Source of the DNA: Paenibacillus cymbidii
GTDB lineage: Bacteria; Bacillota; Bacilli; Paenibacillales; NBRC-103111
Assembly (NCBI RefSeq): GCF_004764705.1
Contig: NZ_SHLX01000040.1
Location: 1-64,000, forward strand
Length of the DNA stretch: 64,000 nt
Direction: 5' to 3'
The translations under genes were made by a program, and so were the position numbers. How positions within the stretch are numbered: the stretch's first letter is position 1; each line of letters opens with the position of its first letter. Positions 23,664 through 31,972 of this stretch are shown here, in pieces. Below the pieces are notes generated by a model. The model did no database searches, was not told the origin of the DNA, and saw only the letters and a list, made by a program, of their open reading frames with translations.

Positions 23664-24188
23664 TTGTTAAAGGAAGTGGGGAAGATAAGAAGGATCCATG
23701 CAAATTTAGGGATTATGTTGGGGTTGTTGTTCTTAATCCTTGCCGGATGCGGCAAAGAAGTTACAGGCGATGAAAAAACAGCCGAGCAATATATTGAACA
23801 ACAAGGATATAAAATTACTTCTCGAAAAGGTGAAGTTCAACAATACGTTTTGGACAAAAGCAAACTATACGGCAGCACTGAAACGATACCATACCAGCAA
23901 AGCTGGGGGGTTCAAACCGAGGAGCCCGATACGTATTTTGGCAAAGTAATAACCGTATATCGATTCACAGTGAAAAATCATCCACTAGAAAAAAAATACA
24001 ATATCGACACTAACGTTTCTATCTTACTTTGCGAAGGCAAAGTAATAGGCGGAACTTCATTCCCCGTTCAAGGAAAAATGCTTTTAATGGGGGCGCCCTA
24101 TTCAATAGATGGAAAAACATTGGAGGAAGTAACCGGGCTGACTTATATAGAATGGTTGGAAAACTGGAGAAAGAAATACGGTAGTTGA
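23664..24188 (+). CDS. Putative lipoprotein in an AT-rich patch
   Basis: About 165-174 residues. A lipoprotein signal is clear: basic KIRRIH, a hydrophobic stretch and the lipobox LILAGC, so the mature protein should be anchored by a lipidated Cys. The rest (for example YIEQQGYKITSRKGEVQQYVL) is not a family I recognise. The start is unresolved: TTG at 23664, GTG at 23676 and ATG at 23715 are in frame, none with ideal ribosome spacing, though AAAGGAA lies at 23669-23675. Base composition is markedly more AT-rich than all neighbours, with many Lys/Ile/Asn codons ending in A or T, which suggests horizontal acquisition. Confidence 0.75.
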   Translation: MLKEVGKIRRIHANLGIMLGLLFLILAGCGKEVTGDEKTAEQYIEQQGYKITSRKGEVQQYVLDKSKLYGSTETIPYQQSWGVQTEEPDTYFGKVITVYRFTVKNHPLEKKYNIDTNVSILLCEGKVIGGTSFPVQGKMLLMGAPYSIDGKTLEEVTGLTYIEWLENWRKKYGS

Positions 24189-24216
24189 CTGAACTGCGCC
24201 GGAAATAGTACAACAA

Positions 24217-24263
24217 AACAGCGGCAGTCCAGAACTTAATTGTTCGTCCAGGCTGCCGCTGTT
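24217..24263. terminator. Hairpin between the lipoprotein gene and the 561-aa gene
   Basis: AACAGCGGCAG (24217-24227) pairs exactly with CTGCCGCTGTT (24253-24263) around a 25-base loop. It is placed between convergent genes, with a modest T-rich tail. Confidence 0.65.
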
Positions 24264-24322
24264 ATCTGTTGCTTGGGAGAGTCTACCGCTCATAATCGGA
24301 ATTTGGCAGCATAGTCGACTTA

Positions 24323-26008
24323 TTACTCGCTGCGATGAATCCGGTATGCGGACCAATCGACGCTAGCCCCGTCGATCGTGCGCTTTGCCAGCGCGCCTGC
24401 GGCGTCGGTTCGCAGCGCAAGGTTTGCGCCCCCTAAGCTGGCGTACGCGACGCCAAGCGCCGCAAGCGGCCCGCCGCCGTCGCCGGCTTCCGCAACAAAC
24501 CGCGGCGCCCGCGCTGCTGCCGCATCGGCCAGCGCGTGGGCGCTGGCGCACCCGAACGCCGCCGCCTCCGCAGCGCCGAGCGCTTCCACAACGACGCCAT
24601 GTGCCGTGCCCTCGCACGTCAATTCGATCCAGCCGTCGCGTTCGGTCCACGTGCCGATGTCGCGCAGCAAATGCACGACCAGCCACGCGTCCCCGACTCG
24701 TCCGGCCAATAACCGCTCCCGCCGGACCCACTCCCCTTGCGGCAGGCAGCCGACAAGCAGTGGCGACGCTGCGTCTGCCGGCAGCGGATACAGCGCCGCG
24801 GCAACGCCGCGATGCAGAAGCACTTCGCCATGTTCGCTCGCATGACGCGGGTCGCCGGCCCGCCAGCCATCGCCCGGCGGGAAAAAGAACAACTGCGCTC
24901 CGCCGGCTACCGTCACGTCCCAGCGGTGCTGCTCGTTGGCGTACTCCTCCGCCCGCTCCCACATGCCGCCAAGCGCGTACGCTGCCGTCTTGTACACGTA
25001 CGCGTGCCTAGCTCCTTCCTGCTCGCGCGGCGGCGGCAGCGGGATGCGAACTTTGGCTTCGCTAACCTCGCTGCCGGCGCGAACGGCTGCGGCGCGAAGG
25101 TCCACCGGCGCTTCCCGCCGCAGCAGTCCGGCTGCTTCCAGCCGGTCGAACCGCTGAGGCAGCGGAAAATCGCCAAACTGCACATAGTCGAACAGATGAT
25201 TGCGATCGAGCGGCACGTCGTGAGGCAGCACACGGTTGTGCGGGCCTACCCACGCGCCGCGCCAGTAGTACAGAACGCGTTCGCTCCACAAGAAACGCAG
25301 CACATCGTCGAGCCCGGCGGCGATCGCTTCGTCCTCGGCCAGCTCCGCCGCGCAGGTGAACGCCTGCATCCAATGCCAGAACCAGGGCAGGCTGCCGTAT
25401 TCCCAGCGCCCCCATTCATTGATGTACGCGAGCAGCTGTTCCAAATGCTGCCGCCCTTCCGCGAGCAGCGCGCCGTCGCCGAACCGGGCGCCCCAGATCA
25501 GCTGCTGGGCGATATATTTGGCGTCGTGATGCCCGTAATGGATCAGCGCCTTGCGATAAGCGCCCGCTTCGTAGATGTGGCGGCACGCCTCATTGATCTC
25601 GCTCCACAACGCGGCGCGAGTCTCCGTCGTTGCGCTGTCGCGGTAGCGGCGCTCGAACAGCGCCAGCAGGCAGCCGGCCAGCTCGACCGGCAGCGCGTGC
25701 GGTTTGGCTTGCCACGGGTCGGGAGCGAGACCGAGCGGCCAATGGCCGTACATCGCGTCGCCCTTGTCCCGGTTCTGCAGCGACAGCACGCTTCTCAGCA
25801 TGGCGATCGCCTGTTCTTCACTGCGGGCAGCTTCGGCCGCGTCCAGCAGCCCTTCCGCGCAAGCCGCATACAAATGCATGGCGAAATACAAATTGTCGCG
25901 CACATCACCATGAAACCAGAAGCCGCTCGCAAGCAGCGGCAGTCGTTTCGCTTCCTCCGCAGCAGCAAGCAGCAGCTCTTTGCGTCTATCCTCAACGGTT
26001 GATGTCAT
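24323..26008 (-). CDS. Uncharacterised 561-residue protein
   Basis: I do not recognise a family. The start at 26008 is supported by AAAGGAGA eight bases upstream. No signal peptide or membrane helix is visible, so it is probably cytoplasmic. The first 300 residues are helical and rich in Trp, Tyr and His (GFWFHGDVRDNLYFAMHLYA, YGSLPWFWHWMQAF), reminiscent of an alpha/alpha toroid as in glycan-active enzymes. The last 200 residues look like beta structure (AYVYKTAAYALGG, GDAWLVVHLL). This arrangement recalls heparinase/alginate-lyase-like or toroid glycosidases, but the resemblance is structural impression only. The gene stands alone, flanked by a hairpin and a repeat-rich spacer. Confidence 0.7.
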   Translation of the reverse strand: MTSTVEDRRKELLLAAAEEAKRLPLLASGFWFHGDVRDNLYFAMHLYAACAEGLLDAAEAARSEEQAIAMLRSVLSLQNRDKGDAMYGHWPLGLAPDPWQAKPHALPVELAGCLLALFERRYRDSATTETRAALWSEINEACRHIYEAGAYRKALIHYGHHDAKYIAQQLIWGARFGDGALLAEGRQHLEQLLAYINEWGRWEYGSLPWFWHWMQAFTCAAELAEDEAIAAGLDDVLRFLWSERVLYYWRGAWVGPHNRVLPHDVPLDRNHLFDYVQFGDFPLPQRFDRLEAAGLLRREAPVDLRAAAVRAGSEVSEAKVRIPLPPPREQEGARHAYVYKTAAYALGGMWERAEEYANEQHRWDVTVAGGAQLFFFPPGDGWRAGDPRHASEHGEVLLHRGVAAALYPLPADAASPLLVGCLPQGEWVRRERLLAGRVGDAWLVVHLLRDIGTWTERDGWIELTCEGTAHGVVVEALGAAEAAAFGCASAHALADAAAARAPRFVAEAGDGGGPLAALGVAYASLGGANLALRTDAAGALAKRTIDGASVDWSAYRIHRSE

Positions 26009-26250
26009 GCTCGTAATCTCCTTTGTCCGTTTGCTATGTATCGGCCGGTATGCCACGAGTGCAAAACCGTCTCCATTATACAACAGGACGGTGAAAAGTT
26101 CTCCTTCCCGAGCCCCGCTCTCCGCTCCCACCCCTGCTTACCCAAATATTATCAGGTTAAGAAATAGTAATTTTACCCATTAACACAAGGCTGAACACAG
26201 CCATCGTTCGCTGACATTCCGAGCCATGCTAAAGTGGTTAACTGACGTAT

Positions 26251-26445
26251 GTGTTTGCTGGTTATCCCATCGATTCAAGCTGGCACGGCGGCGAGCGTGC
26301 GTATATTCGGCAGCCTTTCGTGTCTGTTGGTTATCCCGTCGGCTCAGACTGGTGTGGCAGTAAGTATATGGGGAGAGGAGGGGAGCGAGGCGGCGGTGGT
26401 CAACGGAAGCATGTGTTTGCTGTTTATCCCGTTGGCTCAAGTTAC
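26251..26445. repeat. Three dispersed copies of a 33-bp motif
   Basis: Copies start at 26251, 26320 and 26413 and share GTGTYTGYTGKTTATCCC followed by RTYGRYTCA. Spacing is 69 and 93 bp and the DNA between is unrelated. Confidence 0.7.
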
Positions 26446-26640
26446 CGTTTGGATGTATCGAGTTGGGAAGCGTATACCTGAATGGTGTCACTGCATAGCA
26501 GGGGGCACCTTTCTAGAAATGGGATACAAGTTATTGATACTGGAGATTGAGTCAAGGGGATAGCGGGCAGAAAGGAAGCTCCGGAGATCAACATGTTATA
26601 AAGTTAAGGAAAGCAATTTGCATTGCTTGGAAACTTAGCG

Positions 26641-26816
26641 AAATAAGGCCGATTTCAGCTTTGCAGCGGCGTTTCGGCGAGCGCCGGACGAAATAAGGCT
26701 GATTTCAGCCTTGCAGTGGCGTTTCGGCGAGCGCCGGACGAAATAAGGCTGATTTCAGCCTTGCAGCGGCGTTTCGGCGAACGCCGGACGAAATAAGGCT
26801 GATTTCAGCCTTGCAG
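26641..26816. repeat. 50-bp tandem repeat, 3.5 copies
   Basis: Units begin at 26641, 26691, 26741 and 26791 (last one partial). Each contains two small palindromes, GGCTGA-TT-TCAGCC and CGGCG-AG-CGCCG, and the units differ at only a few positions. Confidence 0.9.
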
Positions 26817-26936
26817 TAGACCGGGACAGCTACCCTCGCTTGACCTTACAACATTGCTACTCCCCCCTTCCTGAAGCTCGCCACCGCATGGCTTTGCTCG
26901 CTTTACTTGCCACCCATCCACAAACTATCCCTTGCC

Positions 26937-27128
26937 AAATAGGCCATGTTTTCTTGCCTATTTCGCCAAAAACGAGCAGCCTCTTCAAAATAACCAGCGA
27001 AATCACTGGCTATTTCGCTTAAAGTGCCTATTGGAAGGCGATATGGGGCAAATAACCAGTAAAATCACTGGCTATTTTCGAGGCGGCACCCCAAATCGGG
27101 CAAATAGCCCATTTTTCATGGGCTATTT
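26937..27128. repeat. Cluster 1 of AAATAGCC palindromic repeats
   Basis: Four hairpins at 26937-26963, 26988-27015, 27050-27077 and 27102-27128. The last has perfect arms AAATAGCCCAT and ATGGGCTATTT; the second and third have AAATAACCAG and CTGGCTATTT. The same family occurs at 54549-54740. Confidence 0.8.
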
Positions 27129-27161
27129 TGGTTGCTTCGAAAGCCCATGCTCCGTTCGCCT

Positions 27162-27211
27162 TTGTTTTCGGATGGTTTCCTTGGCCATCGATTCCCGGCA
27201 TCCGAAAACAA
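27162..27211. repeat. Hairpin TTGTTTTCGGATG, copy 1
   Basis: TTGTTTTCGGATG (27162-27174) and CATCCGAAAACAA (27199-27211) are exact 13-bp inverted arms around a 24-base loop. A related hairpin lies at 53726-53768. Confidence 0.75.
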
Positions 27212-27258
27212 CAATAGATCGGAGGAGCAGCCCTTTTTTCGCCGCCCCCCCATCATAC

Positions 27259-27287
27259 AAAAAACTCCCCCGCCATTACGAGCGGGG
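27259..27287 (-). terminator. Terminator of the GH172-type gene
   Basis: On the minus strand CCCCGC-N8-GCGGGG (27268-27287) is followed by GAGTTTTTTG. Confidence 0.85.
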
Positions 27288-27297
27288 AAGTCGCTTT

Positions 27298-28425
27298 TCA
27301 GAGAATTTCCAAGCTGTCGATATCCGGCAGCGGGCGATGCGGAGCATGCGGCTCCGATTGGTACCAGTACGCGACCGAAGCGATATCGTCCTGCAGCGGC
27401 AAATACCGTCCGCCCGACCGCCAGCCGAGCGCCTGAATCGTCACGCGCAAGTCTTCCTCGAACCGGATCGGGTCCATGATGTGCCAGCGGTACATGCCGA
27501 AGCGCTGGTTGGCATTGTACAAGCCGTCCGGCTTGATAACCTGGTGCATGCCGAGGAACGGCGTCGAATAGGTGCAATATTCGCCTTTCGGATGCTCCCA
27601 ATTCCACGCACCGCCAAAATAGTCCTCCGTTCCGGTGCCGCAAATCGTCGGGTATTCGCCGTCCCCGTCGAGGTAAAACTTGATTTCGCCTTCGCCCCAC
27701 CAGCGATTGCTGTTCACCTGCCACGCCAAATATGTGCCGACGTAGTGCCCGTGCCCTTTGACACCGTCGACGATCGTGTGCACCTCCTTGTACGGGAGCG
27801 GATTGACGCGCCGCCATTCGGCATGGAAATAAGCCGCTTCGTCCGGCACGTCCGTGAGCGAATAGTCGATTTGATAATACAGCGTTACATCGGCGCCGGA
27901 GATGTTTTCCATCGTGATTCTGGCGGACTGGCGGAACGGCATTTCCCAGTAGCTGTTGAATCCGCCCGCCGGACCCACGACAATCGGCAACGAGTTGACG
28001 TTAATCCGCTCGCCCCAGCCGTTCGCGAAAAAGTCCCCTACCGGCACTTCGACGGAAGGCTGGTCCTCCCCGTCCCAATAGAGGCGGAATATCATGTATC
28101 GCCAGGCGGTCGGCGCGCACGTCAGCCAGATGTGCTGGATCACGCCCGGACCTTCGATGGCCCCCATCGTATGAACCGTGCCTGCTTTGACGACGACGGA
28201 CGGCGACACTTTCCAGCCGACGCCCAAATCGCGGGCGCAGCCGGCGCCGGTGCCTTCCGTGGCCATCGCTCCTTTGCCCTTCTCCCCTGTCGGGTTCTCT
28301 GCACTGATCGAGCGGGTTTTGGCGCGCGACAACAGCGACAAATTGCCCAATCCCATTCCCAGTCCGTTAAACAAGCCACTCAGCCCTTTCAGTCGAATGA
28401 TCGGAAACCGCAAGCGTTTGCTCAC
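27298..28425 (-). CDS. DUF2961 / GH172 family glycoside hydrolase
   Basis: A 375-residue protein of the DUF2961 family, now GH172, whose known members act on fructofuranosides or arabinofuranosides (difructose dianhydride, arabinan). Family landmarks are SISAENPTGEKGKG near the N-terminus, IQHIWLT, GDFFANGWG and the acidic GTGTEDYFGGAW, which holds a catalytic Glu. No signal peptide is visible, so it is probably cytoplasmic. The annotated start is GTG at 28425 with a weak ribosome site; a later in-frame ATG is possible but would cut only about 23 residues that precede the domain. A terminator follows directly. Confidence 0.87.
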   Translation of the reverse strand: MSKRLRFPIIRLKGLSGLFNGLGMGLGNLSLLSRAKTRSISAENPTGEKGKGAMATEGTGAGCARDLGVGWKVSPSVVVKAGTVHTMGAIEGPGVIQHIWLTCAPTAWRYMIFRLYWDGEDQPSVEVPVGDFFANGWGERINVNSLPIVVGPAGGFNSYWEMPFRQSARITMENISGADVTLYYQIDYSLTDVPDEAAYFHAEWRRVNPLPYKEVHTIVDGVKGHGHYVGTYLAWQVNSNRWWGEGEIKFYLDGDGEYPTICGTGTEDYFGGAWNWEHPKGEYCTYSTPFLGMHQVIKPDGLYNANQRFGMYRWHIMDPIRFEEDLRVTIQALGWRSGGRYLPLQDDIASVAYWYQSEPHAPHRPLPDIDSLEIL

Positions 28426-28491
28426 TTCTCATTGTACTGAAACAAGCTGCGAAAGCTTTATCCGGATCGGATAACTTCTTATCAATTGTTG

Positions 28492-28854
28492 CTAAAATAT
28501 CGGATCGTCCTCCGGCTCTTGCGCAGCCACCGTCAGCAGGAACGACTTGGTCGCTGCCGCGTCGCCGCGGCGAATCGTCGCCGTCAGCGCAACGGACACG
28601 TCGCCGTACGACCGCCGGTGCACGATGCCGTAATTCGACACGACCGACGCGTCCGAGCTGGACCAGTCGATCCGCGTGCCGTGCAAGCCAAGACCCGGCA
28701 TAAATACATGGCGCGTGACGCGCGCATCCGTATCGCCCGGCTTCAGCCCGACGGCCAATTGCGACGCTGCAGCCGCAACGGCGGATTCGTCGCCGTCCAC
28801 CGGCGGAGTCGTGATATCGGCATCCTTCGCAATCTTGCTGTCCATCATTCCCAT
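28492..28854 (-). CDS. Stand-alone atrophied Ig-like (aBig-type) domain protein
   Basis: 120 residues. Residues about 30-112 resemble the bacterial Ig-like domains usually found in large secreted enzymes (V..HVFMPGLGLHGTRIDWSS, SNYGIVHR, VALTATIRRGDAA, FLLTV). Here the domain stands alone, with no signal peptide, membrane helix or catalytic partner. GGGGG lies about seven bases before the ATG, so it seems a genuine start. It may be an intracellular adaptor, a protein exported by another route, or a relic of a larger surface enzyme. It lies between the GH172-type gene and helD on the same strand. Confidence 0.7.
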   Translation of the reverse strand: MGMMDSKIAKDADITTPPVDGDESAVAAAASQLAVGLKPGDTDARVTRHVFMPGLGLHGTRIDWSSSDASVVSNYGIVHRRSYGDVSVALTATIRRGDAAATKSFLLTVAAQEPEDDPIF

Positions 28855-28908
28855 CGTCTGCCCCCTATCCTGGTGAAACCAGTATAGCTGGGAATTCTGA
28901 CAAATTTC

Positions 28909-31269
28909 TCACAAATCACTCGGCCTTACGCCATGATCCAAAAAAACGGAAGGCGCGCCAAGCGAAAAAACGCGCAAATGATGCATCGCCCGCGTGCAAG
29001 CGGTGTACAGCAAGTTGCGGTCGCTTTCGCGGCCGTAAACCGCCTGCGAACCGTCAAACAGCAGCACCGCGTCGAACTCGACCCCTTTGGCCATATAGAC
29101 CGGCATCGCCTGGGTCACGGGCGCAAACGCGCTCGTCTCTTTCGTCACCCGAGCGAGCGGCACATGCGGCCGCAGCAGCTCGCAGGCCAGCTCCGTTTCC
29201 GCCGCGGTTTTGCAGACGACGGCGATCGAGACGACACCGCGAGCCTGCAGCGCGGCAATTTCCGCCACGATCAGCGCCGCCAGCTGCTCGCGGCAGTCCG
29301 CCACCGCGATCGTCGGCCGGTCGCCGCTGCGGCGAAACGGCTCGATCGCGCTGCCATCCGGCAGGATGCGGCTGGCGAACGCGACGATTTCCTGCGTCGA
29401 ACGATACGTTTTGCCGAGCCGGTAGGCGATGGCGTTCGTTTCGCCGAACAGCGCCTGCATCGACGCCGCACCTTGCGTGCGGCCCGCTTCGCCAAGCAGC
29501 GCCGTCCGGTGCGGCATGATCGCCTGGTTCCAATCGCCGAGCACCGTCAGCTTCGCCCGCGGAAACAGCCGCTTCAAATAGCGGTACTGCAGCGGCGAAT
29601 AATCTTGCCCTTCGTCGACCATCACGTACTTGATATGCGTATAGGTCTGAAAGCCTTCCACCAGTTCGCGGATGACCAGCAGCGGCGTCGCATCCTCGTA
29701 CGCCAACTCGCCCGCCTCCAGCCGAAGCAGCGTTTGCCGGCAGATGGCGTCCCAGTCCGCAGGCAGCGGCCGACCGCCGTTCGTTGCGGCGAACAACTCC
29801 GGATCGGCGAACAGCTGCGCATACAGCGCCGGCACGTCGACGAACGTCTTCCGTTTGATGCCGGCCCGCAGCGGCTTGAACCGCTTGCTCACAACAGCCC
29901 GCGCCAGCAGCGCCCGCTCCTGCTGAAAGTCGTCGAACAACTCGTCCGCGGCCGGCCGTTTCTTGCGCAGCTGCGCCACGGCACGGGCGTAATCCTCCTT
30001 GTCCAGCAGCTCGATCGCCGCCTCCACCCATTTGCGCTTGCGCTCCGCCTTCGCCAGCGTCGCAAGCTCCGCAAGCAGCCATTCCTGCAACGCTTCGATC
30101 CGGTTGTGGAGCCTGATGCCGCTGTCCATGGCATAAAATTGCGCCGCCAGCCGCTCGCCCGGGATGAGCACTCTTCCGCGGAACACGATGTCGCGAAAAC
30201 GCATGCCGCGCTGCTCCAGCAAGGCGCAGTAGCGCTCCAGCGTCTCGTAGAAATCGGCAGACGCCTTGTGGCGAATACCGGCCATCCGCGCGTCGTAGCC
30301 GGGCAGTTCGCGCGCCGTCAGCGCGTACTCCAGCTGCGTGTACGGATGCTCAAGCTGCAGCAGGCCGTCCAGTCGGAACGCCAAATAGTCCTGCAGCGTC
30401 GTCTGCTCGATATTCGCTTCTCCCAGTTCCGGAAGCACGGTCGATACGTAACTGTTGAACAGCCCGTTCGGCGAAAACAGCACCATCTGATCGGCCCGAA
30501 GCGATTCGCGATGTTTGTACAACAAGTACGCCGCGCGCTGCAGGGCGACCGACGTTTTGCCGCTGCCGGCCGCCCCTTGCACGACAAGCAGCTTGCCGCG
30601 GTCGTCGCGGATAATGGCGTTCTGCTCCTGCTGAATCGTCGCCACAATGCTGCGCATATGCGTATCGGCGCTGCCGCCAAGCGCCTGCTGCAGCATTTCG
30701 TCGCCGATGGCGACGCCGGTGTCGAACATCAGCTCCAGCTTGCCTTGCTTGATCACGAATTGCCTTTTCAGCTCCATCGTGCCGCTAACCGTGCCGGACG
30801 GCGTCGCATAAGCGGCGGGCCCCGGCGCATGGTCGTAATACAGGCTGGAAATCGGCGCCCGCCAGTCGTACACCAAATACTGCTGCGTCCTGTCGTCCAG
30901 AAACGAAGCCAGGCCGATATACAGCCGCTCCGTCGTTGCCTCGCCCCGCTCGGCAAAATCGACGCGGCCAAAATAAGGCGACTGCCGCAGTCGCTCCAGC
31001 TTGCCGATCGTCTCTTGGGCGAACGCCAGCGTTCGCTCCCGTTCGGACAACAGCGCCGTCTGCTGGCGAATGCCAGCTTCGGTTTCCATGCGGTCGTCGC
31101 CGCGTTCGATATTGACCGTAATGTCGCTCCAGAAATGTTTGCGGATGTCGACCACTTCGGTTTTGCTCTCGACCGCGTCCCGTTTCAGCTTCTCCAGCCG
31201 CCCGCCGATCCGCCCGACCACCTCGCTTACGCGCAACGATTCTCGGCGGCGCTCTTCGTCAGAAATCAT
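28909..31269 (-). CDS. helD: HelD, RNA-polymerase-recycling superfamily 1 helicase-like protein
   Basis: A 786-residue UvrD/Rep-like ATPase. HelD releases stalled RNA polymerase from DNA and, in some lineages, lowers rifamycin sensitivity. An N-terminal coiled coil (about 1-130), which in HelD enters the polymerase secondary channel, precedes motif I GAAGSGKTS (about 230), motif II VMVDEGQDYSPLQ, motif III LTVLGDWNQAI, motif IV TYRST and the C-terminal VYMAKGVEFDAVLL and YTACTRAMH. ATG at 31269 is chosen (GAGAGAGGCG before it), giving a length close to Bacillus HelD. It overlaps the end of the response-regulator gene by eleven bases, so translation is probably coupled to the ComP/ComA-like pair. 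Confidence 0.9.
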   Translation of the reverse strand: MISDEERRRESLRVSEVVGRIGGRLEKLKRDAVESKTEVVDIRKHFWSDITVNIERGDDRMETEAGIRQQTALLSERERTLAFAQETIGKLERLRQSPYFGRVDFAERGEATTERLYIGLASFLDDRTQQYLVYDWRAPISSLYYDHAPGPAAYATPSGTVSGTMELKRQFVIKQGKLELMFDTGVAIGDEMLQQALGGSADTHMRSIVATIQQEQNAIIRDDRGKLLVVQGAAGSGKTSVALQRAAYLLYKHRESLRADQMVLFSPNGLFNSYVSTVLPELGEANIEQTTLQDYLAFRLDGLLQLEHPYTQLEYALTARELPGYDARMAGIRHKASADFYETLERYCALLEQRGMRFRDIVFRGRVLIPGERLAAQFYAMDSGIRLHNRIEALQEWLLAELATLAKAERKRKWVEAAIELLDKEDYARAVAQLRKKRPAADELFDDFQQERALLARAVVSKRFKPLRAGIKRKTFVDVPALYAQLFADPELFAATNGGRPLPADWDAICRQTLLRLEAGELAYEDATPLLVIRELVEGFQTYTHIKYVMVDEGQDYSPLQYRYLKRLFPRAKLTVLGDWNQAIMPHRTALLGEAGRTQGAASMQALFGETNAIAYRLGKTYRSTQEIVAFASRILPDGSAIEPFRRSGDRPTIAVADCREQLAALIVAEIAALQARGVVSIAVVCKTAAETELACELLRPHVPLARVTKETSAFAPVTQAMPVYMAKGVEFDAVLLFDGSQAVYGRESDRNLLYTACTRAMHHLRVFSLGAPSVFLDHGVRPSDL

Positions 31270-31972
31270 CGTCACGCCTCTCTCCCTTTCCGTTACGCGC
31301 CGGCGCAGGACGCCCGGCCGCCTGCGACATGTAGCCGGCGTAATATTTGCTGTGAATAAACCGTTCGATCGCCTGCGCTTTGGAGGAGACGCCGAACTTG
31401 TCATATATTTTTTTCAAATAATTGTCGACCGATCGTTTGCTCGTGTAAATTTGTTCGGAAATTTGCTCGTGCGTCATCCCACCGAGCACCATGCCCATAA
31501 TATTCAATTCGTCCGGGGTAAGCACCGGATCGGCCTGGTAAGCGGCATCGCCGAGCCGCATCCGGTGAAACAGCGAAAGCGGCACGACCGTCGCCCCTTC
31601 CCGCAAGCTTTCGATCAGACGCACCAGCATCGCCTCGGACGCTTCCTTGGACATGATGCCGCTGATTTGCAGATCGGCCAGCTTGTTGAACAAGTCGCCT
31701 ACGTCTTTGCCGGTGAAGATGACGACATGAGTTTCGGGATACTGCACTTTGATTTGTTCGGTCACATCCCGGCCGGACATGTCGGGCAGCTGGAAATCGA
31801 GCAAAACGATATCGGGGCGGAACTGCTCCACCATCTCCAGGCACGACTTGCCGTTTCCGGCGATGCCGACGATATCCAGCCATTCGAGCTTCGTCAGCAG
31901 TTGTTGCGTAGCTTGCGCCATCAGCGGATGATCTTCGACGATCAGCAGACGGCATGTTGCCCGAGGTTTCAT
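31259..31972 (-). CDS. ComA-like NarL/LuxR family response regulator
   Basis: 237 residues. An N-terminal receiver (about 7-125) with the acidic pair near VEDH and the phospho-acceptor Asp in DIVLLDFQLPDMSG, then a LuxR-type helix-turn-helix (about 150-212; LTPDELNIMGMVLGGMTHEQ, SKRSVDNYLKKIYDKF). A basic C-terminal tail of about 25 residues is extra. The start overlaps the kinase stop by four bases (ATGA), so the two are a cognate pair. The best family match by architecture of both partners is ComA, the competence/quorum regulator of Bacillus, but no comX or comQ is near, so the signal is unknown. Confidence 0.87.
   Translation of the reverse strand: MKPRATCRLLIVEDHPLMAQATQQLLTKLEWLDIVGIAGNGKSCLEMVEQFRPDIVLLDFQLPDMSGRDVTEQIKVQYPETHVVIFTGKDVGDLFNKLADLQISGIMSKEASEAMLVRLIESLREGATVVPLSLFHRMRLGDAAYQADPVLTPDELNIMGMVLGGMTHEQISEQIYTSKRSVDNYLKKIYDKFGVSSKAQAIERFIHSKYYAGYMSQAAGRPAPARNGKGERRDDDF

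Larger units (their letters stand above)
26009..27297. other. Repeat-rich intergenic spacer 1
   Basis: About 1.29 kb without a convincing gene between two leftward genes. It holds three copies of a 33-bp motif, a 50-bp tandem array, four palindromic repeats of a family also found near 54.6 kb, a long hairpin (arms TTGTTTTCGGATG) and the GH172 terminator. Short open frames here only reflect the repeats. Confidence 0.8.

Noticed and set aside
26180..26563. Short frames with recurring NQQT or CLLVIP motifs
   Set aside because: They reflect the 33-bp DNA motif repeated three times, are open on both strands, and lack initiation signals.
26641..27128. Possible CRISPR array
   Set aside because: The 50-bp units are contiguous without spacers and the palindromes vary in the repeat itself; no cas gene is present.
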